Part shown: piece after piece, positions 48,688 to 62,700 of the stretch
Layout of the letters: every line of letters starts with the position of its first letter
Position numbering within the stretch: position 1 is the stretch's first letter
Source: Podaxis mareebaensis
Taxonomy: Eukaryota > Basidiomycota > Agaricomycetes > Agaricales > Agaricaceae
NCBI GenBank assembly: GCA_018524725.1
Contig: JAEUWP010000302.1
Coordinates: 124,001-188,000, forward strand
Reading direction: 5' to 3'
Length of the DNA: 64,000 nt
The notes under the pieces: generated by a model
Databases searched by the model: none
What the model was told of the DNA's origin: nothing
What the model saw: only the letters and a program-made list of their open reading frames with translations
Position numbers and translations under genes: made by a program

Positions 48688-51600
48688 TTACGCATGCATT
48701 CGTTCAATGTTCATGCACTGTGATAGCAAGTGCACGATCACCCCCCGTCCACACGCGTTACTGATAAATGGATCCTGTCCAAATCGGGCGAATCAACATC
48801 ATATTCCCCTTTTTAATTAAAACTCAATTAGAAGGATGAAACACACCTTGAGCAACTCAGTTGGACTCTTCCTCACAGCAGCCGAATCTGAACATGCACG
48901 CAAAAATGAATGGAATGCAGGTGACCACAGCTCGGGCCGCGTCAGTGGCGGCCACCGGCTTTGAACTTGTTTCGTGTCCGAGAAGGGAGGTTCTGTTTCA
49001 GCCATTTCCCACATCGTTGCGCCAAGCGACCACACGTCCACTTTAAGGGCGTCGTAATTTGGACTGGAGAAGTTGTGAGTTCGAAACCCAGAAAAGAGAC
49101 AGAAGGGACAGAAAGACGTACTATCGCATCTCCGGGGCCTGCCAGAATATCACGCCTGCTGGATCTGACCTTAGTGAAGATTCAGGAGGTAGCTTGACAG
49201 CATTAGAGAAGTCAGCTGTAGAAGCATATGCATCAGCACTGATTAATCTTACTACACAATAAAGCTACCCACTTAGCTTCAATATCCCGTGGCTATTCAA
49301 CAACAGATTATCCGACCGGACATCCCGATGAGCAATACGGTTCTCTTGCAGAAATGCAAGCGCATTCAAAACCTGGGATGAATCCATTAGGCACCATTAC
49401 AAGCGGAACGAAAACACAAGATGCTAGCACTCACATCCCTAGCAAACCTCGCGATCATCCGATCCTGCAGCATGAGCCCATCCACAACTAAACCTACAAT
49501 ATCCGCCAAGCTCCTCTCCATAAGCTCCATCCTTACCCAAAGCGTATCTTCCGTCAAGTCAACATACAATGCATCCAAGCCCAATACGTTCTCGTGCCAT
49601 AACCCCTTCATCAAAGTTAGCTCCCTCTCCAAATCCACTAATTTCTGCGCTTCCGGAGTCCTATCTTGTGCTGACGAAGGCGGCGCGATCGCAACGATTT
49701 TAATAGCCACAAGCACGGGTTCGCCTTTCTCGAGTTCCATGGCGTCACGTTTGCGGACTTCGGGTGGGAGGCGCAGCTTATCAGCATGGGTAGCCACGAG
49801 ACGAGCTGCGAATATCGATCCGGATTCACCCTCTGCAATTTCCTGAAGGTCAACGTAATGGTCTCGAGGTTCAACCGCTTCGTCGATGAACGGTGAGAGC
49901 GGTTTCACGACACCAGAAAGCCATCCGGGGTATCGCTGTGCAGGTGTTAGGGGTGTTGGTGGTGCACTGGATGATCTGCCTTTCGTTGTGGATTTTGTGG
50001 GTGAATCTGTTGCAGGAGGTACAGGATCGTCGTTTATGACGATCGTAGGCCGCGTTGCGTTGACATTATTGACGATAGCAGCGGCTGCATTCCCCTTCAG
50101 GGTGTCCCAGGTGCCTTCCTCGTCCTTCTCTCCTTCGTCTTCTGATACCTGGTCCTCGTATTCGTCATCATCCCTATCATCCAGATCCACAAATGAGTCG
50201 TCCACAGTAATATCTGCGTCTCTGACAGCCCCAGGAACCTTCGGAGCGCCACCGAAAGTATCCCTCGGGGAAGGAGTGGATTTCTGATGGTTATACTCCG
50301 ACGTAGCAAATGTAGTCTTGGAAGGCGAAGGCGTATTCGTATAATACGACGCCAAATCCATATCCAATCCTCCTCCCACCCCAACAGCTCCACCGATGCC
50401 ACCTCCAGATCCAGGATCGGTCGTAGGCGTAGGATGGTCTTGGGATTGTGAACTGCTTGAGGTCGTAGATGCAGATCCAGCACTCTCGTCGCTGCCAAAC
50501 TGAGAATTCATGGGTGATGGTGGCACACCTGACTGTCTCCTTGATCCCGCGCCAGAACTAGGTTCCATATTGGTTTGGAACGTCGTACCCATCGGTGAGA
50601 GTGGTGGCTTCTCAACCGGCGACGCTTTCTCCGTTAGGGCTTGGATCTGCGCTTGATATTGCGCCGGTGAGACCCGAGACGGGGATGGTGGGGGTTGCTG
50701 CTGCTGTTCCTTTTTCCGTCCACCAGGTGACACAGGTACTGCCGTTACATATGCTCCCGCCCTCCTCACGATTGAGACGTTGCGAATGATTTGTGGCGAC
50801 GAATATGTGTATCCTGTCACGGTACTTGTACTCAAAGTTGAAGCTGTGCTTCGACTTGAATCCCTATTCGACCTTCTCACACTGAGGAACTCATCATCCT
50901 CTTCTTCTTCCTCCCCTTCTTGCTTTAGGTACCTCTCCTGGGGTGGCGTGAGAAGTGTGCCATTAGGTCCAGGTCGTAGTGTATCCCTTTGCCTTGACCT
51001 CGACAAACTGTCGGGTAGGGTCGGGGAGCCTGATTCGGTAAGAGCAGCGGAGAGAGGCGCCTCTTTGAAATCCTCCCTCTCGACAAAGTCCTCAAGTTCC
51101 GTCCTGAACTCTTGCCAGGAATGTGCACTCAAAGGGGAAGGAGATGAACCGATACTTGAAGGTGGGTGACGCGCTGATGATGCCGCTTCTGCCCAACCCG
51201 AGGGCGGCGGGTTTGCCGAATCCGTATCCGCTGGGACGTCGTCTTCTGGGACTATTATTGGCAGTGCCGGTACCGGCCGTGCAGGCGGAGCGGGAGATTT
51301 AGGTTGGGCTTTTTGCGGTGTAGATGGTTGCGAATCATTTCTCTCGGTCACGCTCAGCAATGATGATGCAGAGAGCACAAGCTTACTCCAATCATCACTA
51401 TCATTACTTGCGTGTAGTGAAAGTCGGGGCGGCTTCGATAGACTTTCGCTTTGCTGCCGCTGAGGTTGAGGTGTAGACTGTGGTGAAGAGGATTCAGTTG
51501 CCTTGCTATCCTGTGATGATGCAGTAGATTCAACACTAGCTTGTGACCGATGCATCGGCGGCGGTAGTGGTAATGCGGGGGCAAACGTTGATGCCGTCAC

Positions 51601-52857
51601 TGATCCGGAAACCGCGCCAGGCAGAGTTGGTGCTGACGAACTTGATTTCGTTTCCTTATGCACGGGGATGTTTGGCGCAATCCTAGGAACACTATAGGCC
51701 GGCGGAGGTGTGTTTGGATTGGCCAGCTGTAGCCGCCGAGTCGGAGTGTTAGGAAGACCGCCAGGGACAGTGGAGGTAACCAGAGGGATATCGGGGCTTG
51801 CACTCTGATAACTTAAATGAGAGTCGGAGGACATGGTTACGACAGAGGAAGAGGGATTATGTAGTGAAGGCGCCATGTTGGGCCGTGGAGGAATAGGGTG
51901 TTTGCAACTGGTATTGGTGTTGGTGGTTCGAACTGAGTGTAAAGATGTAGACGACGATGAGGTCATTAGAGGGGGTGCGGCTACATTGTTGGAAGCATTG
52001 GAGTATTTGCGCGCAAGTGAGGTGCTCCGTGGCAGCGGGTTGGTTAGGACAGGCGAAGTGGCTGGGTGTTGGGTCGAAGTAGGTGATGTGGATCGGTCGT
52101 TGGACGAAGACCGGGATTGAGACCGATTAAAGGAAGCCGGTGACTCCGGGCGAACATTGTACAGCTGTTGAATAGCACGCGAGTTGGTAGCTCGCCTGAC
52201 ATTTAGATTCGCGATTTCTTCCTCCGTAAATCCCATATCAGCGAGTGACTTGGACCACGAAGGCGGCAACCCAGAAAGCCTAGGGTCACAAGTGAGATGA
52301 CGGACAGAATGCGAATTATAGCCTGTATACGTACGCATCATCTACGTGTATATTATGCTATAATAGCCATGAGTACGAAGAAATGAAAGTGGAAGAATCA
52401 TACACACTTGGAAGTTACTCGGCCAGGAAATATTCTCATCCTCATCCGGGGGTGGTGGATCGTCAGCATCAGCCTCTCTCGAAGACGACTTGGACCGCTT
52501 GCCAAACTTTAGGAAATTCCGGCTCTTTTTCCTCTTCGGAGCAGCATGCTCTGCGGGCGGAACTGATAGCTGAGAAGCAGCGGAGGACGCGAGTGACATG
52601 GTCGACTGGCTCGGCGCTGGGGAGCTTCGGTGAGGGTACTGAGAGAGATAGTGGGGCGAGAGTGGGGACTGGGGAGGGAGCGAGAGGGAGTCTGGGGAAA
52701 GAGAAGTCATAGATCTGTTCTGAAGGTAGTATGGATCCTTTGGAGGTGGTGGTGGTGGCTTTTCCTTCCCGCTAAACTTGAATACTTTCAGCGTCGAGAA
52801 TCTTGACGACTTTGGAAATCCATTGCCGCTCGACGACGCGCCGCTACCGCTTGCCAT
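48688..52857 (-). CDS. CRIB-containing STE20/PAK-like protein kinase with DFS motif
   Basis: Exons 52857-52408, 52341-49435, 49372-49273, 49215-49122, 49063-48847 and 48774-48688 give 1284 residues. The N-terminus is Ser/Pro-rich with a Lys/Arg patch (KRKKSRNFLKFGKRSK). A CRIB/p21-binding motif spans the first intron (ISWPSNFQ ... YNSHS, then GLPPSWSKSLADMGF); the usual FxH His reads Tyr, and the exact splice here is uncertain. About 750 residues of low complexity follow. The kinase domain starts near residue 980: VAIKIV (ATP Lys), HRDVRSDNLLL (catalytic loop), LTDFSNAV in place of DFG, WQAPEM (APE), and KVDVWSLGATMWEMAETEPPF. PAK kinases act below Cdc42/Rac in polarity and MAPK signalling. 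The DFS and HRDVR changes mark a divergent branch that may have altered activity. It converges on UTP10. Confidence 0.85.
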
Positions 52858-55800
52858 GGGAGAACGGTGGATGTGGGTCGTCGTATGCGTTAGCTATGTA
52901 AAAGGAGGGGTCGGCATAGAAGATTCAAACAGGCCAAAAGGTCTTGCGGAGGCAGAGGAGATAGCAAGAGGACGACGACGGATGGCGTATGATGACAGGG
53001 AGTCGCTGATGTCGGTGATCCGGGTCAATTGCTGTGTGCTACAATACTGGAGATGCCCCAAGTGGTACGTTGTGCGATGAATGACAAATATTCTGCGTCG
53101 TCGCTGCGTCCTACAATAGCAAAATCGTCGTCGTCGTCGTTGGTGACGAGGAAAGCTGGGTGTCGTTGGAAACTTTGAGCACGCGGTTTCCTTTTTTGGC
53201 CGACCATGTTCTCGGCCAACTCGGACTTTGTCCTGTACAACAAAAAGATTTAAACAACACTCTCACCAGTGACATATCTGTCTCTGCAAGGTCCGAGGAA
53301 CACGTATTTCTGCTCAGACTCTGTGGCTGCCCATTTTTTCCCAGCATTCCCGTTTCCTGTATCCCTGATATGAAGCAAGTTAACAAGCTTTAGTCCAATG
53401 CCCCATCTCCTGCCTAAATCTGACCTCTGTAACCAGCTCGCAAAGCATACTAGAACGACCACCTGGAAACTTAAAAATCCCAAACCTTCTGCCCACAACC
53501 TTCGCAACCACAAAAGCACCATCTATTCACCTCTTCATTTCCGCTCCACGACCACTCCTTCCACCGTCTCCTGTTGCAATCAACCCAAACTTGGGCCTGC
53601 TTAGCTTACTGGGACAAAGCGAGCGCCAGATCTGTAAGTTTTTCTTTCCCACCTTCATCGAGCCGACATCATTTCATGATTACATACCTGCCGCTTCAAC
53701 CACGGTGACTCGGCACTCAGGAATAGGTTTAGGATATGGCGACCAACATACACTGCGCCATACATCGATCTCGCATGTACCACCAGTCCCGTCGAGCGGT
53801 AATGAAAAAAATAACTCTCTGCGACGAATCATAACTCTAGCCATTTACTGGTTTACCGCACAGCAACACGGTCGGTGTTTTTAGTATGTTTATTGGCTTA
53901 ACAGCTCCTTTCGTCTCGTGAAACTTACTCCTATTTGTTCCTAACCACCCACCGTGATCTAAGGAAAGGTGCTGTGCAGCCCGCTTTTTTCAGCTCATAT
54001 TCTCATTAACTACATAATCTGCGACTTGAACAGATGTACAAAGGATCGGGTTGAGACCCTGCACGTTCTTACTCTTCGCTCGATGGTACACTATCCAGAT
54101 CTCAATACGTACTAACAACCGTTAGTAAATGAACATGCCATTTTTCTTCCCTTACCATTACCGTGGACCCTTTCTCCCATCCAACGCACCCCCGTTTGGC
54201 ATTGTCTACAGCATTGTTTCGTCGACGGCTGTTATCGTCAGGTCGCACTGGAGATTACTACTAAAATATCATCAGTGGCTACCGTTTCATCATTCGTTTC
54301 CCGTCACTTCCTGTGACTTGCCGAGCGGTCGAAGAACCCTTCGCAGCTACGCCCTGACGCCTGATTTCATATCGGACTCTCAACGTTCATCTACCTGTCT
54401 ACTTTCCGTCAATCGCAGCAAACGTTCACGCCCGCGTCCAACAACAACCTAACGCAAGGAAAGCTGTGCCTCGTTGCCGAGGACTTAGAATGGACGGGCT
54501 CCGGAAGGCACGTTTTTTTGCATCATTAGTCTGCATATACTGGGGAAAGCATTTGATCTAGTCAGGTTCCCCTTCTCCAGTGGACCCTTTTACTGGCTTC
54601 ACGACGGAGTTACTATTTTGATGGTGACGCGCCAGGCCCCTGGGTCTCGCGGCATTTTGCATCCAATCTACCTTTAGTCCACTTTTGACTTGATCCCTGC
54701 TGGAGGAGCTATCATCTCTGCCAGAAAACCGTACGACGAGAGAAACAGGATGCAGTGCTTCATTCCAGCATTCGAACAATCAATATTCAATGTTGTTTCA
54801 GAGAAAACGGAAAGGACACTCACACCTTACCGCTCAATGCCTCCTCTTCGCCAATTTCAACCATCCGTAATCAGCTGCCAACATGGTGCGTGCACTGACA
54901 AGAAGCGCGATTGAAATGCCAATATGCGCAGCTTCGCCATTCATCTCACCCACCGTTCCCCCAAATCACGGTTGCCGCGACCCATTAGGTACTAATTGGA
55001 CAACAAAGCAGAATCGGCGCGCCATGTACCTGGTTGAACACCGCTATTCTGAGGACACCTGCGCACAGGTTTCCCTTCCACGGGGCACCTCTCAGGAGAA
55101 ACTAAGAATGCCGAAGGTCGGAACTGTAATAATGTCCAGAATGGTTAGACAGGATCTCGGGGAGCTTTTCATCGACTAGTGTCTGGCCGGAGCTCGGAGC
55201 GTATGGTCCTGTTATTGTCAGAGAATTGGGGACCTTACGTGCCATGGCGCGTATGAATCTGTTGGTTCATTAGGGCGAACAATGCAAGAAGCATCTTCAT
55301 TCTATCGTATGAGCATTCGCCTTGGATATCACAATCATCACGGCACGTAGGCCGTTGCGATCTCGATGAAGGATTATCCTGTCTTCTTCACCCTTTTCTT
55401 CGCCGCTATTGCCACCTTCTGTTATGTTTGAAGAGAAAGCCCTCAAGTTCATATATCGGAATGGCCCATATCACGCATATTGCCGTACAACAACGGTGGC
55501 GCGAATAAGCTCACCGCCTCTGACGGAAAGCAAATAGTCACCGTGATCCCCTTCCAGGCCCTGTGACTAAAGCGGCGACGGCATCGGATTATTTTTGTCC
55601 TCACAACTGGCTTTAGAATGTATCGTTTGTAAAGCGGTGGATTGGCATCTTACTACTATGGCTATTCAGACGGACGACCCCGCGCTTCACTAGTGAACCG
55701 TCGATGACCTTGAGGTAAGTTCCCTCCTAATAGTGTGAGCCTTTTGCGCCTTTCTCTCCCATCTCAACAAAACTTGAGTCAGCGTTGTTCGAGGAAATCC

Positions 55801-58800
55801 GAAGTGCTTATGAACGCGTTAGACGGTTACTTAGAAGCGTTGATTCATGGCCCCGTAAGAAAGGCAGCCCACTGGATCTAAAGCCGGGGGCGTCGTGTCA
55901 ACCAATAGGCCCTAGGGTCGACAATATCGAGATCAGCATATTATTTTGAGAAGGGCGGAGGGCAATGGAGGGGCGGTTGCAATGGAGGGGCGGTTGCGAT
56001 GGTCAGGGTCAGTGTATAGATGGCATAAGAGGCGTACGTCGTCTCTTTCATAGCGGTAACTGGTACCGCTTCGTCCCTCCATGTGGCTTCATATGTCACC
56101 GGCAGATTATTATTTTCATTTCATGTGGGAGTCTGGCGGAACACATGGCAGATTACGACCTGGACCAGGCCCATGATGTCCCCTGACGCGCCAATGATAT
56201 TAGATTCACCTCCAGTTCTGCGCCCAGTAGCGCGCTAAGCCGATGGCTCGATAGCCGTGGCGTGTAATGATTAAAGACGATGCTCACTGTGTGAGCTTAT
56301 GGGCCTTCATGAGGAGTGCTAAAGGGTACCTCTTTAAAGAACTTCTCCGACCCTGCCTCTGTTATTCAGGGGCCAAGTCCGACAGGTGATCATTTCAGTA
56401 GGAGCGGGGGATTCTCGCGGAGCCATTATTGTGTCGAGGCGTGCGGGACTTGAAATAACCAGGTCAATGGGGGTGAGTACCGATAGACAAACTTACGGTT
56501 CCAAAAGGAGTCTAAAACAAACGGATGGATGGGGGTAATGACATCTCAAACTGGTTCTAAAGCGCATTATCGTGCACTAATGCGCTAAAATTTGCATCTG
56601 AGGATTGCTGTAGCACAAGCCAGACTATCCAAGGCAACACAGGGATCGCCACTAACTATCGTTATGCGTTGTTCCGCTTCTGCTACAAGACCGCCACAGG
56701 TTCCCTTTCGAGCTGTTAACGATCATGCGATACTAACGTGTGACCCATCCCTAGCACCTACTTTCCAACGCGGCCTTCGCGGGAATGCGCCTTCAATTCC
56801 GGACTAGCATCGGTTACAACCCCCCCGTCCTCGAATAGAAAGAAAGGTCTAGTGTAGATCAAACCGGAGAAACGGTTTTGTTCTGGCAAGCATCTGTCTG
56901 TAAAAATAGGTAACAAAGAAAAGAGAGGCGTCACTAAGATCAGGGTTCCACGCTCAAAGTCCAACGCTCAAACTTTCAGCCGTGTAAGTACCTTCTCGCG
57001 CCAGGACCCAAGGCATCAGAATAACATAATGTATACTATGCGTAACACCTGGACGCCGCGTTGTGTTTCACAGGTACGTACGCACGTCGCAAGCCCATAT
57101 CCCAGATTCCCGTTTGCATATTGATGGACAAAGTGCACGAAGTGCGTGAAGTGTGACTTCGCCGCTCGATAGGAATGTTCAGAGGACCCTGCGGTGGCTG
57201 ATGGAGAGCGGAGTTATAGTCTATAAAGGGGTATTATGTATTCAACGGCGTTGGGTGGCTGAATTGACTCAGCCCGCGAGAAAGGTACCCGCGACCATGG
57301 ATTGGTGGAATTTAGCTGACGCTGACAATCACTTCTTTTGAATCGTGACATACATATGCTTGGCGTTTGCCGGCAGTGGTGGCACGAGCTAGTACTCGTT
57401 CAAAGTTGCGGGGCGCTATTCGGACTCCACTACATAGTGCCAGATAAAATCTGAAGATTACGAGTGTCCTGGCTATGTGACAATTTCACTTACATTAGTC
57501 ACAAGAATAGGAAACCTTAGGGTGATTTGATGCCTGTATGTGTGCTACTTAATTCCTAGATGGATCTTTCCAGAGGTAGCTCACTGTTTAGACTCGCAGC
57601 TCTCCAGAGTTCCCGTCCGAATCGACAATCTGACCTCCCGCCAGAGACATCTTTTGACTCATAGCCACTACAGAACGAGTTAGCTTCGTTCCAATGTCTA
57701 TGAATCCTTTACGAGAGATTACCCGAGAGGATCGTGGTGGGCCAAGGTCCTGCATCTCGATGATATGTACGCGAGGTTTCATTTGATCTCTTGAGTGTAT
57801 CTTGGACCACTAGGGTTGGGTACCGCGCCAGTCTCGATGGAGTGCGGGCATCGTGCCCTCTCCGCTGGGGAGATTGGTGATTGGCGATATGCCCCGCGAC
57901 TTGGCCGCGACTGGAAAAAATCGAAGTCAGCCGAATTGATGGCTAGTTTCAACCAGAACGCCGATCACTGTGTCTTCTCCTTTCAAATTACTATCTGATG
58001 GAATCCAAGGGGAAGACGGAGCTCAGACGGCTGTTTCGTCAAGCGGGTGATGCGGGCTACAAGATGATGGCCTTTGCAAACCAGCTCCAGGCAGTGAAGC
58101 TCGTAGTTAGTATATTAGTGGTTAGTGAATAACGGGCCAAAGAATCTCAAGGAGAACAGATAGGGCTGTGAATTACTGGTCGGGGTATTAGTGCCTTAAA
58201 ATAGCTCTTGAAATATAAAACGAAGTGCTGGAACAAACGTGATCGATTGATCTAGGGTCGGTCCGGTTCCTCCGCTTACTTCATCAGCGCCTAACATGCC
58301 TTCTCCAACACCTTCAACACCCTTCTCCTTTTCGTCGTTACAGTTCACATAAACCTCTGTAATAGGTAAACCCTCGTCTTCTTTCTCTATTACTTTGCAT
58401 TTATAAGGCTGCTTTACTCCGCTTCGACTCACGTCCGTCATGGTTTCTCGCTTAGGAGATGAACTGACGCATCGCACAATGCTCCAATTGCACCCTTTGG
58501 CCATGTTGCGGACCGGGTAAAGTTGAAATTATTCTTGCCTACAAGCACCGGCTCTCAAGCGTGGCCGTCGTGAGTGTGTCACAAGGAAGGGAGCTCCGCT
58601 GTTCTTTTCCGCGACCCGCATAGTCGTATCTTCAGGTGCGGGGTGCCTGGTCGCTAGCCCTTAGGTCTCACGGAACGGTTCTGTCATGGCTCACCAAATT
58701 GCGTACGACATCCTGAAGTCATTCAAGTCCAAGTCAGATGAATAACGATAACCTTTCTTCTCCCGGAAGACTCGACCAAGCGCGTGTCGCACGGGGAACT

Positions 58801-59414
58801 CAAATCTGGGATCTGCTTAAGTTGATGCTGAATCTCCAAATAGTTAACAGCACTCATACATGTGTCCAACTCTGCTTCTGAACGCTCTGGGCTGAACCGG
58901 TGAGCGACAAGGCCGAATTTCTAATTATCCAGATCTCAAGACCCAATATGTGCGTAAGTTCCCCGTGGCAAATGGCGTAACGGTATACCGTATTCCCCTC
59001 TCTTCTCCTAGGATTCTCCGTCCTATGATACATCTACACACATGCAATCACATATGGACACAACCTTACAGGGAAATTGCGTTTAATATCCGCGCCGGCC
59101 TGTTCTATGGCTAGTTGGTTAATGGGGAACGGTCGTCTACCTGGCAAGTGTCTACGTCAGAAGCTCGAGCGGAAATGCGCATGCCACCACATCCTAATTC
59201 AAAAACGGAAACAAGAAAGGGAACGAGATATGGAAAATGGAAATTTGAGCGATTGACGCGGGTATATAAAGGTGTGTTCATCTATGGGTTTGGAATCCGC
59301 ACAATACCTATCGACTACTCTACAAGGGTCTCTTATTCCCAAGACAAACGCCCTTCGGACTCTCTCGACACCTCTTGATTCCATCTCCCCGCTCGCTTCG
59401 ACTCCTTGACAAGC
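52858..59414. other. Gene-poor region, 6.5 kb
   Basis: No protein family, tRNA or rRNA was recognised. Frames longer than 90 codons (53250-53522 -, 53591-53884 +, 54129-54452 +, 54883-55179 +, 58196-58504 -) show no motifs. A 17-base unit with GGAGGGGCGGTTG occurs twice at 55960-55998. Part of 52858-53600 is the kinase promoter. The rest could be decayed mobile DNA, but I cannot name an element. Confidence 0.45.
59263..59270 (+). promoter_or_regulatory. TATA box of the small Cys-rich ORF
   Basis: TATATAAA 145 nt upstream of the ATG at 59415, with pyrimidine-rich sequence between. Confidence 0.35.
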
Positions 59415-59732
59415 ATGAATCCTCCTCCTAGCACTGCATCATACTCGTACGAGCCATTCAACTGTTACTGCACACACAACTCTTCCCAACACGCTCTCGT
59501 ACGCTGTGGGCATCCCAACGACCGCCCAGCTACTCATCCGCTTTCCACCGCTGATGACGCCTTGCATCGGGTCTGGTGCACCGAATGCGTAAAGTGGTGT
59601 TTCAGCAAGCGGGATGATTGTCCAATTTTCAGGAACCCAAATATGACGCTCGGGTGCAATGGACGGAGCGGGCACGGTGGCACCTCGAAGACTGGAGCTA
59701 GGTCTAGGGTGAAGCCTTGTGCACGATTGTGA
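59415..59732 (+). CDS. Small Cys-rich hypothetical protein
   Basis: An intronless frame of 105 residues with no known family. It has nine Cys in a C-x-C ... C-x-x-C-x3-C ... C pattern (FNCYCTHNSSQHALVRCGHP, VWCTECVKWCFSKRDDCPIF, MTLGCNGRSG) together with His residues, which suggests zinc binding or a disulfide-knit domain. There is no signal peptide. The C-terminal tail is basic and Gly/Ser-rich. The well-balanced composition, absence of low complexity and an upstream TATA box make it the only likely gene in a 10-kb gene-poor stretch. It may be an orphan or lineage-specific gene. Alternatively it is a chance frame. Confidence 0.45.
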   Translation: MNPPPSTASYSYEPFNCYCTHNSSQHALVRCGHPNDRPATHPLSTADDALHRVWCTECVKWCFSKRDDCPIFRNPNMTLGCNGRSGHGGTSKTGARSRVKPCARL

Positions 59733-62700
59733 GCAAGTGTTGTAGTATGACTGCGATTCATAAACTAGCCTTGCTCCCTCATGTACGTGTTCTTTCCTTT
59801 GTTTCATTTATTCTTAGATTGATGGATTTACCTGATTTTCGCAGATTCCCTTCTCGCTTATTTCCACTTTCCATTTCTTGTGAAGTGCCCGCGTTATCTA
59901 CTCCCAAATTTCTGAAGAAATCCCATGATCGACATCCGCATCTTATCTATATAGCTACTCATTGGCAGCTCTTCACGTCTCGACACGCCTGACATCGTTT
60001 CTATCCTATTCTCATCTCATAGCAGAAACAAAGCATATAACACCGATCCATACATTGCTACATCAGACATGTAAATGAAGACACCCAATTGAGACCGCAC
60101 CTCAAATCCTCATTTCCGTCACGCGTCTCAATCGGAGTGGAGTTTTCTTCTACTCTTCACCTTCTATCTTTTTATCCTAGCTTGTGATAGCTCATAAATC
60201 TTTTGCGACTCGTTTCACTTCAGGACAGCAGTACGTGTTGCTATACCTTTCTATTTACGATGACGCCCTCAAGGCTGGACTGGCAGTAATTCCTTGAGTT
60301 CTTTGTGTTCCACGTTTCTGTACCATCAATAGACCGGCATTTAATCTCACATAGCTATGACGCAAGCGTTTCTATGATATCGTGTGTTTACTACCGTCAT
60401 TTCAAGTCCTGATGCAAAAATCCATGGTACCTCGTGTTTCTTGAATGGTCCCCCCAACGTGCGCTGAAGTCCTTGAGGTCTTAACTACTCACCGGTTCAG
60501 ACTGAAACCATTAATGGTACTGATGGTGACACTTGCTCCTGCCAGTTTGTCAGACACCCGACCATGTCTTAGACCCGTGACTTGTTACTGACATTTTTGG
60601 CCACTCAGGAAGTTATAAAAAATATGGGGGCCTACCAAATCACCTTCAGAGAACATGTCTCCGGAAAAGAACAAAAAAAGAGTAATCCGGGAAACATAAG
60701 GGACGCAAGGAGGGTCGCACTGTCCGCAACACAGGCCTGGACGGAGTTGAGGACGGGGACCTTACGTCCTTGATCCCGAGGCCGTCCTGAGAGCGGGATG
60801 CAGAAAGCGGTACAAGTGCGGTGATTTCCGGAGCTTGAGCTCATTTCGTCGCTCATTTTGTGTTCATTTACCTTCGGAAGTTCTCCCGACGGAATTTTGG
60901 ACGCCGATGACGAGAGCTGAAGGTTATTCACCGATTAAGGCCTGATTTTCAGGTATCCAGTGTTCTTGACGAAGCTTTAGTGCCGAGTTGGGAAGACCAA
61001 AGGAGATGTCTCTGTGAAAGCGATAGTAGTTGGTGACTACGCATATTCCCGCTGGACGAGAAGTGTATTCCAATCCCCCGGAACTTGGCGGCCCAGCATA
61101 AGGGCTCCTTAGCATAGTAAATAGACGGGAGGGCGAAAGCGGCAAACCTAACAAACTTCCAGCCAGAAGCTGACAATATACAACAGGGCTTTCACCGGTT
61201 GCTGAAGCCTCGAGGTTCGAGAATGCTGCTTCGACTAATTCCGATAACCACTCAATTTTCTTGGCTTGATGCTACCGGTGAGGCTTTAATCACCGACTGG
61301 TCAGAATCACAACGCCTAATGCGAAGAGAACGAAAGATGATTAGGGGACGATTCAAAACCATTTCCCGCTTTGAGGCCGGCTTAGGGTGACTTCGAGATC
61401 CCTCGAATTCGAGTGCAGTCGGATTTATATGTTGCATGTTCTATAGCGCGCTCAAGAGTCCGGAGGGTATTGTAGGCGGAAGAACAGGAAACTCGCCTTT
61501 CACAGCAGAAAGCGGGCATGCCTGCTGCAACGGACCAATTGGCCGAAATGACGAACTCGAGTTCTAGAACGTCCTCAACTGAAGAGCGCGCCTTCTCCGA
61601 CCAGGCGACAAGAACGTGCGAGAAGGTTTGCTACCGCAGCTTGGATTTGACATTCGTGGACATTATCTGCCGTTCTCATTACCGTCTTTCTCGAATGATG
61701 TTGATGTTCTCTCGCCTACTTGAGGATTCACATTAGACCACATTTAGTCTCATTCATAGCGAATCCAATATTAAGTTTCTGGGTGTAGCGAGGACTTTTG
61801 GTTTGGACATGAAGCTGACATGCGGTGGAAGGTTCTAGTGCCCAAGTTGACAGCCACTATCATTTACAACGCCTCCCCTCCCGGGGTGGCTGCTCTTCTA
61901 GGAAAACATCCGTTGGGTATCACTTTCTTGGACTCCTTGGTATTGTAATTATTACCAAATCACCCTGAAAATTATATATGCGGAGCTGTTCTGCCTCGAG
62001 GTTTGCAAATCCCATGAGGATTGGGGTCTGATCGGCAGGTTACTTCCAGACATTCAGTCCTTATCAGGGGCATCGTGTATATTTCGCGGCCGCTACTACA
62101 GGTTAGCCAAAATAAATGCCGTATTCGTGTTTCATTGTTATTTCCATTGCTCATAGTAACTGCGGTTTCCGGGCTTGTCTCGTTTCGAAACCAGCATTAT
62201 CACCGTGTTGAAGTCGTCGTGTCATGATCTCGTTTGACTCGGTGTTTAAGAGGTGTAGAACGTACTCCACGGCTGTAGGAAAATGCTATGACAGTGGTTC
62301 TCAAATTAACTGCACCTCTATCTTATTACATCTATTGGAGTCCCTTTTCCAGGCTCCGAAACGCACTCAATTGAGACACTATTTGTCACCCAGCGGATGC
62401 AGAATTCGGAGTCACTCATGGACCTTGTATGCCATAACCGAGCGATATGGACATGGGAAGATCAGCCATGAAGACCTAGTCCATTTCCCTATCCGTGAGG
62501 GTACCACGAGCAGCGGGGCCCTAATAACCTACATAGATATCACGAATATCTGGCATGTATGATAGTAGAAACTGTACGAGGACGTAGTATGTACCCATGA
62601 GTAATTGGTACAAGAAGCATTCGGGTCCGTCGTATCGACCACATACCAATATACCTCGAAGCTGAGGTCATCCTCTTTGGTTCATTTCTATGGCGATTTC

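Noticed and set aside
53025..53243. 72-codon minus-strand frame upstream of the kinase, with an Asp-rich run
   Set aside because: The Asp run comes from a GTC/CGT simple repeat; no splice joins it sensibly to the kinase start at 52857.
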